Assembly: GCA_016783995.1 (NCBI GenBank)
Contig: JADHVN010000070.1
Location: 1 to 7,490 of the forward strand
Source: Actinomycetota bacterium
Lineage (GTDB): Bacteria; Actinomycetota; Humimicrobiia; Humimicrobiales; Humimicrobiaceae
DNA: 7,490 nt
Reading direction: 5' to 3'
Part shown: positions 1-7,354 of the stretch, piece by piece
Layout: each line of letters opens with the position of its first letter
Numbering within the stretch: position 1 is the stretch's first letter
Made by a program: the position numbers and the translations under genes
The notes under the pieces: generated by a model
What the model was told of the DNA's origin: nothing
Seen by the model: the letters and a program-made list of their open reading frames with translations, nothing else
Databases searched by the model: none

Positions 1-1084
1 CAATCTCAATATTTTTTGCTTCATCTATACTGTCTATACCGGTAATTTCTGCGTTTCCATCTGTGATAGGGACTTTTATATAGGGAGCGGATTTAATTTC
101 TTCATCCAGCACTATGGCCAGATTCCTGCCGATATTCTCCGAAGTAATTTCTTTAAATATTTCTACTCCCTCATCTTTAAAACTTAAAGTAACTCTTATT
201 TCTCCGTATGTGTCATATCCCGCCACTGATTTTGCCAATTTATCTCCAGTAAGAAGAGCAGGTTCAGCCAATGTCGCGGCACCGGTTCTGGAATCAACCA
301 GTATCTCTCCGATTTCACTTTCGTCATTATAATCAACCAACAACAGTTCACCGGTTCCAGAATCATAAATTATTTTTCCTATAACTTTTTCCGGATCAAT
401 ATTAATACCTACGTTACTTTTAGAATCATCGCCAGTGCTACTTCCTTCTACACCCGTTTCCTGATTATCCTCTTCACTGTATTCAACCAGCAACATTTCT
501 TCACTTTCAGGATCACTTAATAATTCTCCAACTATTTTATACAGGTTTCCGCTAATCAATGCATTTATATCATTAACCAGTAAGACTTCTTCGGCGTCAG
601 GATCAATTACTAACTCCCCTTTTTCATAATCAAATTTTAATGTGTTCCATTTCTGGTTTTTTATAGAAATAAACGTCCCCGTAACCAGCCTGAATTCAAG
701 CTCGGCAGTTTTTCCTATTAATTCTTTTGCAGTGTCAGGATCCTTTACGCCTGGAAGCTGAATTACAATATTTTTGGATGAATCTTTCGTAATAAGAGGT
801 TCCGAAACACCAATCCTGTCTATCCTGTCCCTTATAATCCTCATAGTTTCATTCAGCTTTTCGGTGGTTAATCCTTCTCCTCCTTTTTCTGTGGGCCTTA
901 AAATAATCTGGGTGCCGCCTTTAAGGTCAAGCCCCAGATTTATGGATTCTTTAAGGAGCCCCAGATTTATGGGTTTTTTAAGAAGCCCCAGATTTATGGG
1001 TTCTTTAAGTATATAATAAAGACTTACACTTATTATTGCTATAAATATTGCAATAATAGTTATATGAACTTTTTTATTTCTCAT
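1..1084 (-). CDS. secD: SecD, protein translocase subunit (partial, N-terminal 361 residues)
   Basis: SecD pairs with SecF in the membrane and uses the proton gradient to help complete Sec-dependent export. The frame opens with ATG at 1084-1082 and is unbroken to the left edge, so the C-terminal part with most membrane helices is missing. Residues about 6-26 form the first membrane helix. The family motif INLGLDLKGGT follows at 48-58, then a P1 base region with DRIDRIGVSEP (86-96) and VIQLPGV (107-113). A P1 head region follows, then the conserved stretch TLSFKDEGVEIF (299-310), AIVLDEEIKSAP (323-334) and AEITG (345-349). Two oddities: residues 26-52 are three tandem copies of a nine-residue unit, and residues about 153-275 contain degenerate repeats resembling GELxxDPxxxExLLV. 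The start is 5 bp after the yajC stop, and no strong Shine-Dalgarno is seen, so translational coupling to yajC is likely. The identification is firm. Confidence 0.96.
   Translation of the reverse strand, partial: MRNKKVHITIIAIFIAIISVSLYYILKEPINLGLLKKPINLGLLKESINLGLDLKGGTQIILRPTEKGGEGLTTEKLNETMRIIRDRIDRIGVSEPLITKDSSKNIVIQLPGVKDPDTAKELIGKTAELEFRLVTGTFISIKNQKWNTLKFDYEKGELVIDPDAEEVLLVNDINALISGNLYKIVGELLSDPESEEMLLVEYSEEDNQETGVEGSSTGDDSKSNVGINIDPEKVIGKIIYDSGTGELLLVDYNDESEIGEILVDSRTGAATLAEPALLTGDKLAKSVAGYDTYGEIRVTLSFKDEGVEIFKEITSENIGRNLAIVLDEEIKSAPYIKVPITDGNAEITGIDSIDEAKNIEI
931..1011 (-). repeat. Three tandem 27-bp direct repeats inside secD
   Basis: The copies lie at 931-957, 958-984 and 985-1011. 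Each is gccccagatttatgg followed by a slightly variable 12-base tail, and each pair differs at only 2-4 of 27 positions. The unit is nine codons long, so the array is frame-neutral. It encodes LKEPINLGL, LKKPINLGL and LKESINLGL at SecD residues 26-52. Only the last copy runs into the normal DLKGGT continuation, so the first two look like added copies placed between membrane helix 1 and the P1 domain. Confidence 0.95.
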
Positions 1085-1089
1085 ATTTT

Positions 1090-1509
1090 TTATTGACTTG
1101 CTTTCCTGGAAACAGCGCTCTTATTTACTTTTACATCAACACCACTGGCAATAGTTATTATAATTGCATCTTCCCTGATATCTTTAATCCTTCCATGAAT
1201 ACCCCCTATGGTAACCACTTCATCGCCTCTTTGCAGACTGGACATTAATTCCTGAGCTTTTTTGGATCTTGTACGCTGTGGCCTTATAAGTAGAAAATAA
1301 AATGCCACCACTAGAATTGCCAGCCAGATCCACGTTCCATAACTTGCAAACATATTGGCAAAACCACCAGGCTCTGCAGTTTGCGCTCCTTCAGTCGTTC
1401 CTCCTTCCTCTGTTGTTGTTAATGGAAGACAGGCAACTGCCGATAATCCTATACTTATTACCAGTATACTGATAATTAAAACGCTTATAATCCTTTTAGA
1501 TAATCTCAT
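1090..1509 (-). CDS. yajC: YajC, SecDF-associated preprotein translocase subunit, with an extra N-terminal signal-like segment
   Basis: YajC is a small inner-membrane protein found with SecDF. The family core is clear. A membrane helix spans about 60-75 and is followed by the hallmark IRPQRTRSKKAQEL (75-88). The soluble domain carries LQRGDEVVTIGGIHGRI (92-108) and ends VKVNKSAVSRK. Unusually, an additional hydrophobic segment (residues 7-26) precedes the core. It ends in AVAC, with Cys27 placed like a lipobox, and is followed by a Thr/Glu/Gly-rich linker (31-49). Typical YajC proteins have one helix and about 90-110 residues; this one has 139. The ATG start is supported by a strong G-rich Shine-Dalgarno (AAGGGGGG) immediately upstream. 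The gene lies 81 bp after tgt and 5 bp before secD, so the three are probably one operon. Confidence 0.93.
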   Translation of the reverse strand: MRLSKRIISVLIISILVISIGLSAVACLPLTTTEEGGTTEGAQTAEPGGFANMFASYGTWIWLAILVVAFYFLLIRPQRTRSKKAQELMSSLQRGDEVVTIGGIHGRIKDIREDAIIITIASGVDVKVNKSAVSRKASQ

Positions 1510-1590
1510 ATTCCCCCCTTAAAAATTTTCTAAAAATCAAATATTACTATTATTAACTTTTTTAAAAATTTTGCAAATAAATAATTTATT

Positions 1591-2727
<1,137 letters not shown>

Positions 2728-2767
2728 TCATAACATATCGCTGTATAAAACTATTTTTCTAAAACAT

Positions 2768-2773
2768 ATTATA
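2768..2773 (-). promoter_or_regulatory. Possible -10 element for tgt-yajC-secD
   Basis: A perfect TATAAT hexamer on the minus strand lies about 50 bp upstream of the tgt ATG, inside the 160-bp divergent spacer 2719-2878. No convincing -35 box sits 16-18 bp further upstream, and the spacer is so AT-rich that a chance match is likely. A promoter is expected here because tgt is cut off from queA by an opposing gene. No preQ1 riboswitch-like hairpin was seen. Confidence 0.25.
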
Positions 2774-2997
2774 TGATATATTGTATTTTTAAAATTTAGT
2801 AGTATCATAACCAACTTTAAAAACAAAAAGATATTATTATTGATTAATAAAATTAAAAAAGGCAAATATTTATAAAAAATGAATGTTTTATTATGGTCTG
2901 CAATAATTTTTATATCTACTCTTGTACAGGTACTTTTTGCTACTGTCAGGTTAATTGTAATGGTTAAAAATAAAAAGATTTTAACCACATTGATAGG

Positions 2998-3004
2998 TTT
3001 TTTG
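2998..3004 (+). other. In-frame slippery heptamer T TTT TTG at the first frame break
   Basis: In the frame from ATG 2879 the codons read GGT TTT TTG, so the heptamer has the X XXY YYZ phasing used in -1 ribosomal frameshifting. A -1 slip gives IGFLE, matching VGFIE of the intact paralogue with no gap. The zero-frame stop is three codons later. A possible weak 5-bp stem (3010-3014 with 3025-3029) begins 5 nt downstream. One missing T (T7 to T6) explains the same data. Confidence 0.6.
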
Positions 3005-3323
3005 AATCCGCAATAGGCCTTACAATTGCAATAACAGTGATATCTCGTGCCGTAAAAGAAGGAATAAATATCTATATAATTTTGTCCTATGCTGCAGGAT
3101 TTGCCTTAGGACTGTATGTAGGGATGCTAATATCACAATTAATATCCAAAGATATATTAAGCATTAACATTTTTTCCAGATTTCACAGTGAGGAAATTGA
3201 AAATTTCTTACGCGAAAAAAGTTTTGGAGTAACTTGTTATTATGGCAGCGGAAAAGACGGTAATATAAAGGTATTAAATATAATATGCAAAAGAAATAAT
3301 TTCACAGAATTAAAGTCATTTGT

Positions 3324-3330
3324 AAAAAAA
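3324..3330 (+). other. In-frame slippery heptamer A AAA AAA at the second frame break
   Basis: The codons read GTA AAA AAA TAG, so a seven-A run is phased as a -1 slippery heptamer directly before the stop. A -1 slip reads AAA AAA ATA GAT and restores a 27-residue tail that aligns with the C-terminus of the paralogue. Loss of one A from an eight-A run would look identical. Confidence 0.6.
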
Positions 3331-3422
3331 TAGATTCGAAAGTTCTGGTCACAAGTCACCCTCTTGAAGGATTAAGCGGTGGTTTTATTTATGATATCAA
3401 GAGTAGAATATAATGCCGGTAC

Positions 3423-5393
3423 CTATTTTACTATCGATTTTGTTGAATTTAACGATTCAAGCTTTTCAAAAAATTTAAACCTTTTTTCGGCTTCTTTTAA
3501 AATCATCAGCAGCATTTTACTGTATGATATATTTTTAATTTTAGCCATTTTGGCTAAATGACCATCCCAGCACCATCCTGGATTTGGGTTAACTTCTAAC
3601 AACCTGGGCTCTTCCTTAGATGTTAGCCTCCAGTCCAATCGCGCATAATCTTTACACCCAAGTCTTTCAAACAACCTCAATGAACAATCAATAATAAATC
3701 TTTCAGTATTTGTCGTCAATTTAGCAGAAATAGATTTAATTTTCCAGTAAGGTGAATCTTGCAGCCATTTTGCTTCATAACCACAAATCCTGGGCAGCTC
3801 AGACGGCAGCTCTGAATAATCCTCTTCAATTATTGGCAGGACTGTATAGGAATCAGGAAAATTCCCGATTATTCCTACACTCAAATCTTTTCCTGAAAGA
3901 AATTCTTCAATTAGAATGGGTTTATCGTATCCAAGTTTATCTCTGATTTCAGAAATTATATTTAAAGTTTTTTCAATACTATAAACCACATTTCTTTGAG
4001 TTATTCCGAAACTTGAATCACCAAAATTTGGTTTAATAATCATCGGGAAGTCAAAAGGAATTTCGAATGAAGTATCTCCGGGTTTTATAAAAAAAGCTTG
4101 TGGAGTAGGGATTCCCATTTCCTCTGCAATACCCCTTACCAGTGATTTATCATAGCAATGGGCAAGACATTGTGGTTCGGATCCGGTATACGGAATTCCC
4201 AGAATATCCAGCAGGGCTGGCACATGAAGTTCCTTTGTTGCATCATTACAGTATCCTTCATCACATAGATTAAATACAAAATCAATCTTCCCTTTTTCCT
4301 GCATTTTAATAAGATCTTTAATCATCGTCTCATGATTGGTGATATAATGAAATCTGTAGCTATAATCTTTTTCAATATCTCTTAAAGAATTTTTAAGCTG
4401 ATCAATAGTATATAAATCATCATCATCAAACATATAAAACGGTTTTAGAATATCAATTTTATTTGGATCGCCTAATAGAACTGCAACGTTTTTCAAATGA
4501 GGTTTTTTAGTTCTAACAGGTGTCCAATCTTTCTTTGCAACAGCTGAAATAATAATTCGCTTTTCAGTCATACCGAGATCCTGATTTCTTTTTGAATCCG
4601 GTGTTATCGTACCATGTACAGTTATATTACTGAACCCTGCTTGCTTTAGGAATTCAATTATTTCCTCCTGAGCATAAAGCCTTTCAGCGTAAAATTGATC
4701 TGTAATTACACCATTATCAACATCATTTACTATTTCTCTTGAAATTAAACGAGTTTTATCTAAAGATAATGAGCGCTCACGACAGACAAAATACTTTTTA
4801 TTTATCCATTCCCACGATCTGGATTTAACATTTTCTTTTAAATAATTTCCGTCAGATACATCAATCAAAAACCGCCCCCAGGGTTTTAGCACTCTTAAAA
4901 CTTCTTTAAGAACCAGCATATCTTCTTTAGCAGTTTCGAAATATCCAAAACTATTTCCTAAAATCATTACAACATTAAAAGTATCAGGAGAATAAGGCAG
5001 TTTTCTCGCATCACCTTCTCTAAACTTAATCATTAAGCTTTCCTTTTTTGCTCTCTGGATTAAGTAATGAGAACGGTCCAGCCCTTCAACATGCTTAAAT
5101 CCTCTATTTGCCAGTTCAATACAATGCCGCCCTTGTCCACAACATAAATCTAATATTTTATCTTCCGGGGATAGATTTAGAACTTTTATAAATAAATCTA
5201 TTTCTTTTTTGGTAATCTGTTTGTCATCTACAACGTCGCCATCAGTTTTTAAATAAGTTGAATTAAAAATATTTTTCCACCAATTCGGGTCCAGGTATTC
5301 TTCCAGATTGGATATTGGTCCAATTGTCTTTTTATAGGAATTTGAATTTATACTCTTTTGGGGAGGTTCGCAACTTGAAGAATCTCCTTTCAT
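3423..5393 (-). CDS. Class I SAM methyltransferase fused to a D-Ala-D-Ala ligase-like ATP-grasp enzyme; product unknown
   Basis: This 656-residue protein has two enzyme domains. Residues about 30-285 are a Rossmann SAM methyltransferase: motif I ILDLCCGQGRH (80-90), acidic residue in GLDRS (104-108), GDARKLP (127-133), NVVMILGNSFGYF (140-152) and EVLRVLKPWGRFLID (164-178). Residues about 300-640 form an ATP-grasp ligase: FNLCDEG (374-380), LGIPYTGS (398-405), ATP-binding MIIKPNFGDSSFGI (451-464), LIEEFLSGKDLSVG (494-507), YARLDWRL (583-590) and LLEVNPNPGW (598-607). Asp587, Glu600 and Asn602 are the likely metal ligands. The Glu-bearing N-terminal motif of true D-Ala-D-Ala ligases is absent and the end reads NPNPG rather than NTxPG, so cell-wall dipeptide synthesis is unlikely. 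ATP-grasp enzymes of this kind join a carboxylate to an amine; the fusion suggests (inference) that one molecule is both methylated and ligated. The start is fixed by AAAGGAG ending 8 nt before the ATG. Substrates are unknown. Confidence 0.88.
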   Translation of the reverse strand: MKGDSSSCEPPQKSINSNSYKKTIGPISNLEEYLDPNWWKNIFNSTYLKTDGDVVDDKQITKKEIDLFIKVLNLSPEDKILDLCCGQGRHCIELANRGFKHVEGLDRSHYLIQRAKKESLMIKFREGDARKLPYSPDTFNVVMILGNSFGYFETAKEDMLVLKEVLRVLKPWGRFLIDVSDGNYLKENVKSRSWEWINKKYFVCRERSLSLDKTRLISREIVNDVDNGVITDQFYAERLYAQEEIIEFLKQAGFSNITVHGTITPDSKRNQDLGMTEKRIIISAVAKKDWTPVRTKKPHLKNVAVLLGDPNKIDILKPFYMFDDDDLYTIDQLKNSLRDIEKDYSYRFHYITNHETMIKDLIKMQEKGKIDFVFNLCDEGYCNDATKELHVPALLDILGIPYTGSEPQCLAHCYDKSLVRGIAEEMGIPTPQAFFIKPGDTSFEIPFDFPMIIKPNFGDSSFGITQRNVVYSIEKTLNIISEIRDKLGYDKPILIEEFLSGKDLSVGIIGNFPDSYTVLPIIEEDYSELPSELPRICGYEAKWLQDSPYWKIKSISAKLTTNTERFIIDCSLRLFERLGCKDYARLDWRLTSKEEPRLLEVNPNPGWCWDGHLAKMAKIKNISYSKMLLMILKEAEKRFKFFEKLESLNSTKSIVK

Positions 5394-5439
5394 TTACTGC
5401 ACTCCTTTTTTTTAAATTAATATTTTATTTAACTTTTTT

Positions 5440-5470
5440 CTTATATTAATACTTTCATTTTATTTGTAAA
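5440..5470 (-). promoter_or_regulatory. Weak candidate promoter upstream of the fusion gene
   Basis: TTTACA (5465-5470) and TATAAG (5440-5445) on the minus strand are separated by 19 bp, slightly longer than ideal. The pair lies about 50 bp before the start codon of the methyltransferase/ATP-grasp gene. The spacer is very AT-rich, so such matches occur by chance. Confidence 0.25.
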
Positions 5471-5501
5471 CTAAAAATTTATAAGAATTATTTTTTTAAT
5501 G

Positions 5502-5530
5502 TTTATCTTTTCTGGCATATTAGACGTCAA
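5502..5530 (-). promoter_or_regulatory. Candidate sigma-70-type promoter for the methyltransferase/ATP-grasp gene
   Basis: On the minus strand TTGACG (5525-5530, five of six to consensus) is followed by a 17-bp spacer and GATAAA (5502-5507, four of six). It would start a transcript about 100 nt upstream of the fusion-gene ATG. It is better spaced than the candidate at 5440-5470. The 231-bp spacer 5394-5624 holds no other recognisable feature and no clear terminator after the upstream UPF0316 gene. Confidence 0.35.
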
Positions 5531-5624
5531 ATGAAATAAAAGTTTTGTAATTAAAAAATTTTAGATCATCTTTTCACTTTTGGGAAATTATCCAGATACA
5601 GGACTTAAATTTTTATTTATTTAA

Positions 5625-6149
5625 TTACTTTTTCTTTAGCCCCCTAATAAATCCCCCTCGCATTTTATCCAGCATATAGCTTGCTACAAAGGCACCAGGA
5701 TCTTGTTTATAAATTAATTTGTTTAGTCTCGAGAGGCTTACATGGGTGCATACCACATTAATAACTTCTACCTCACCTTCTCTTCCAGCACCTTTATAAC
5801 AGGTAAAACCAAAGCCCTCTTTCGAAAGCAGCTCTTTTATTTCTTCATTATGTTTTTTAGAAATAATATTTGTACTTATAAGATCGCGGGATAATTTTTC
5901 AGATATTATAATACCTACTACCGTTCCTGCAGCAAAACCAGCTCCATAAGCAAGTATCCCATAGATATTGTCAATATCTTTAATTATCCTAACTATTATT
6001 GATATAAAGATAGTAACTTCAATAAAACCTACAATTGCAGCAATGGTCTTTTTTCTTCTTACTATCATATTCACTCTAATAGTACCCAGGCTAACATCAA
6101 TTATTCTTGCAAAAAAAATAATTGGTACCCACATCAGAGTATTAATCAA
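5625..6149 (-). CDS. UPF0316 membrane protein (DUF5698 + DUF2179), copy 1
   Basis: This 174-residue protein has the typical UPF0316 layout, like Bacillus YebE; the family has no established function. Three membrane helices are predicted at about 4-24, 35-55 and 63-83. The first carries ARIIDVSLGTIR (14-25), and the third contains AYGAGFAAGTVVG (67-79). The C-terminal DUF2179 domain contains GFGFTCYKGAGREGEVEVINVVC (112-134) and ends MRGGFIRGL. DUF2179 domains recur in membrane proteins and are thought to sit on the cytoplasmic side. The start is TTG at 6149-6147, chosen because GGAGG lies 6 nt upstream; the first ATG is five codons later and badly spaced. The TTG start also aligns with the N-terminus of copy 2. 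The gene lies 231 bp upstream of the fusion gene on the same strand. No damage is seen. Confidence 0.92.
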   Translation of the reverse strand: MINTLMWVPIIFFARIIDVSLGTIRVNMIVRRKKTIAAIVGFIEVTIFISIIVRIIKDIDNIYGILAYGAGFAAGTVVGIIISEKLSRDLISTNIISKKHNEEIKELLSKEGFGFTCYKGAGREGEVEVINVVCTHVSLSRLNKLIYKQDPGAFVASYMLDKMRGGFIRGLKKK

Positions 6150-6155
6150 ATCTTA

Positions 6156-6160
6156 CCTCC
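6156..6160 (-). promoter_or_regulatory. Shine-Dalgarno GGAGG that fixes the TTG start of UPF0316 copy 1
   Basis: GGAGG on the minus strand is separated by six bases (TAAGAT) from TTG at 6149-6147, an ideal spacing. The alternative ATG at 6134-6132 would be 21 bases away. The site therefore decides the start. Confidence 0.8.
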
Positions 6161-6168
6161 AGGCTATA

Positions 6169-6273
6169 TCATAATACTTGTAATTTTTGTTTTACATAAA
6201 TAAAAATTTCATTATCAAAAAATAAAGTTAACATTATTACCAATATAATTAAAGCTATTTCTAGTATAATCAT
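6169..6273 (-). CDS. Possible 34-residue hydrophobic peptide between queA and UPF0316 copy 1
   Basis: An ATG at 6273-6271 opens a 34-codon frame beginning MIILEIALIILVIMLTLFF, a plausible single membrane helix, with a short charged tail (YVKQKLQ). The frame remains open upstream through to the queA TGA stop, with which it is in phase, giving 55 sense codons in all. No Shine-Dalgarno is properly placed before the ATG. It ends 8 bp before the GGAGG of the next gene. It could be a real small membrane protein, a remnant of a longer gene, or chance in AT-rich DNA. I recognise no family. Confidence 0.25.
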   Translation of the reverse strand: MIILEIALIILVIMLTLFFDNEIFIYVKQKLQVL

Positions 6274-6333
6274 CCCGGTATTTAGATAATCCTCTATTGC
6301 TTTAAAAAAGGTCTTAAATCTAATAAAGATTAG

Positions 6334-7347
6334 TCACTTTATTAGCATGCAATCTCCAAAACTATAAAACCTGTAGTTATTCTTCTTTGCCTGTTCGTAT
6401 GCATTTAGAATATTTTCCCTTCCAGCAAAGGCGGATACCATCACTATCAGAGTAGACCTTGGTAGATGAAAATTAGTAATCATCCGGTCTACAGACTTAA
6501 AATTGAACCCGGGGTATATATAAATATCGGTAACCCCTCTATCCCCTGTTATTTTTCCATATCTGGACATCAAAGTTTCTAAAACTCTAACCGCAGTAGT
6601 ACCTACCGCAATAATTTTTTTCCCCATTTCTTTTGCCCGGTTGATCTTTTTAGCCTCAGATTCTCTTATATAATAATATTCACTATGCATTTTGTGTTCC
6701 TCGATTTCATTTGATGAAATAGGTCTGAAGGTATCCAGTCCTATATTCAAACCCACTTTTGCTAAAACGACTCCCTTATTTTTTATTTCTTTAATTAAAT
6801 TTTCAGAAAAATGAAGACCCGCAGTTGGCGCCGCAGAAGAACCTTCCCTTTCTGCATAAATAGTCTGGTAACGGGATTCATCTATATCATTACATTTAAT
6901 ATACGGAGGTATCGGTATTCTGCCGTATTCATTAAAAATTTTCTCTGCAGGTGTATTAAATTCCACAATAGCCTCGCCGTAATCCAGTCTTGATATAACC
7001 AAAAAATAATATTTACCTATAATTACCTTATCTGAGATGTTGAGTCTTTTTGAAGGTTTAAGCAATACCAGATACTGATTATTCTTTATTTTATTTAGAA
7101 CAAAACATTCTATATTGGCTCCTGTTTTTTCTTTTTTGCCAGGTAGCCTGCACCTGGTAACTTTGCTTTCATTTACAACTAGAACATCACCTTTGTCGAA
7201 GTAATTCAAGATATTGTAAAAAATATCATGTTTTATATCACCCGTATGCCTGTCGAGTACCAGAAGTTTGGAATAATCTCTTCTCTGTAGAGGTCTTTGA
7301 GCTATAAATTTTTGGGGAAGTTCATAATCAAATAATTCAATCTTCAT
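6334..7347 (-). CDS. queA: S-adenosylmethionine:tRNA ribosyltransferase-isomerase, queuosine pathway
   Basis: QueA transfers and isomerises the ribosyl part of SAM onto preQ1 at tRNA position 34, making epoxyqueuosine, the step after Tgt. The 337 residues match the family's length. Recognisable parts are FDYELPQKFIAQRPLQRRDYSKLLVLDR (6-33), PPYIK (147-151), the signature EGSSAAPTAGLHF (168-180), VGTTAVRVLET (248-258), IYPGFNF (277-283), MITNFHLPRSTL (289-300), VSAFAGRENIL (304-314) and the C-terminal FYSFGDCMLI. Two motifs differ from the usual form: NESKV at 59-63 where NDTRV or NNTRV is normal, and LNIGLDTFRP at 200-209 where LHVGxGTFRP is normal. The gene starts at ATG 7347-7345. The region upstream is the end of a transposable element, and only a weak AAGAG-type site is present. 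It is followed by a 184-bp spacer, then UPF0316 copy 1. Confidence 0.96.
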   Translation of the reverse strand: MKIELFDYELPQKFIAQRPLQRRDYSKLLVLDRHTGDIKHDIFYNILNYFDKGDVLVVNESKVTRCRLPGKKEKTGANIECFVLNKIKNNQYLVLLKPSKRLNISDKVIIGKYYFLVISRLDYGEAIVEFNTPAEKIFNEYGRIPIPPYIKCNDIDESRYQTIYAEREGSSAAPTAGLHFSENLIKEIKNKGVVLAKVGLNIGLDTFRPISSNEIEEHKMHSEYYYIRESEAKKINRAKEMGKKIIAVGTTAVRVLETLMSRYGKITGDRGVTDIYIYPGFNFKSVDRMITNFHLPRSTLIVMVSAFAGRENILNAYEQAKKNNYRFYSFGDCMLIK

Positions 7348-7354
7348 ATCTTAA

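Larger units (their letters stand above)
2879..3413 (+). pseudogene. UPF0316 (DUF5698/DUF2179) membrane protein, copy 2, with two -1 frame breaks
   Basis: The ATG at 2879 opens a frame (MNVLLWSAIIF...) that stops at TAG 3014-3016. Moving to the -1 frame at the T run 2998-3003 continues as IGFLESAIGL... through SYAAGFALGLYVG and a DUF2179 region (FGVTCYYGSGKDG, VLNIICKRNN) to TAG 3331-3333. A second -1 move at the A run 3324-3330 continues ...IDSKVLVTSHPLEGLSGGFI to TAA 3411-3413. The rebuilt protein has 178 residues and is collinear with the intact 174-residue paralogue at 5625-6149, including the C-terminal GGFI motif. It has three membrane helices at the N-terminus. Residues usually conserved there (ARIIDVSLGT in copy 1) are changed to STLVQVLFAT, so the copy is divergent. 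It may be a pseudogene, a gene with sequencing undercalls, or a frameshift-expressed gene. An AAAGG lies 16 nt before the ATG, too far for a good ribosome site. It converges on the fusion gene with 9 bp between stops. Confidence 0.85.

Noticed and set aside
114..1016. Plus-strand open frames at 114-332 and 774-1016, the latter with apparent protein repeats (RSPRFMG)
   Set aside because: They are antisense to secD. The repeat is merely the reverse reading of the 27-bp secD repeats.
1510..1590. A terminator between tgt and yajC
   Set aside because: Only short A/T palindromes are present with no G/C stem; read-through into yajC-secD is more likely.
2728..2988. Minus-strand 86-codon open frame rich in Ile, Leu and Phe upstream of tgt
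   Set aside because: It overlaps the N-terminal coding part of the plus-strand UPF0316 gene antisense, has no ribosome site or family resemblance, and is explained by AT-rich composition.
3010..3029. A 5-bp stem (gcaat/attgc) 5 nt after the first slippery site as a frameshift stimulator
   Set aside because: The position is suitable but the stem is short and A/T-rich with an 11-nt... about 10-nt loop; such pairings are common by chance here, so it is not called as a feature.
3423..4500. Annotating the ATP-grasp half as a true D-alanine-D-alanine ligase
   Set aside because: The N-terminal Glu-containing motif is absent and the C-terminal metal-site motif is EVNPNPG rather than ENTxPG; only family-level similarity is supported.
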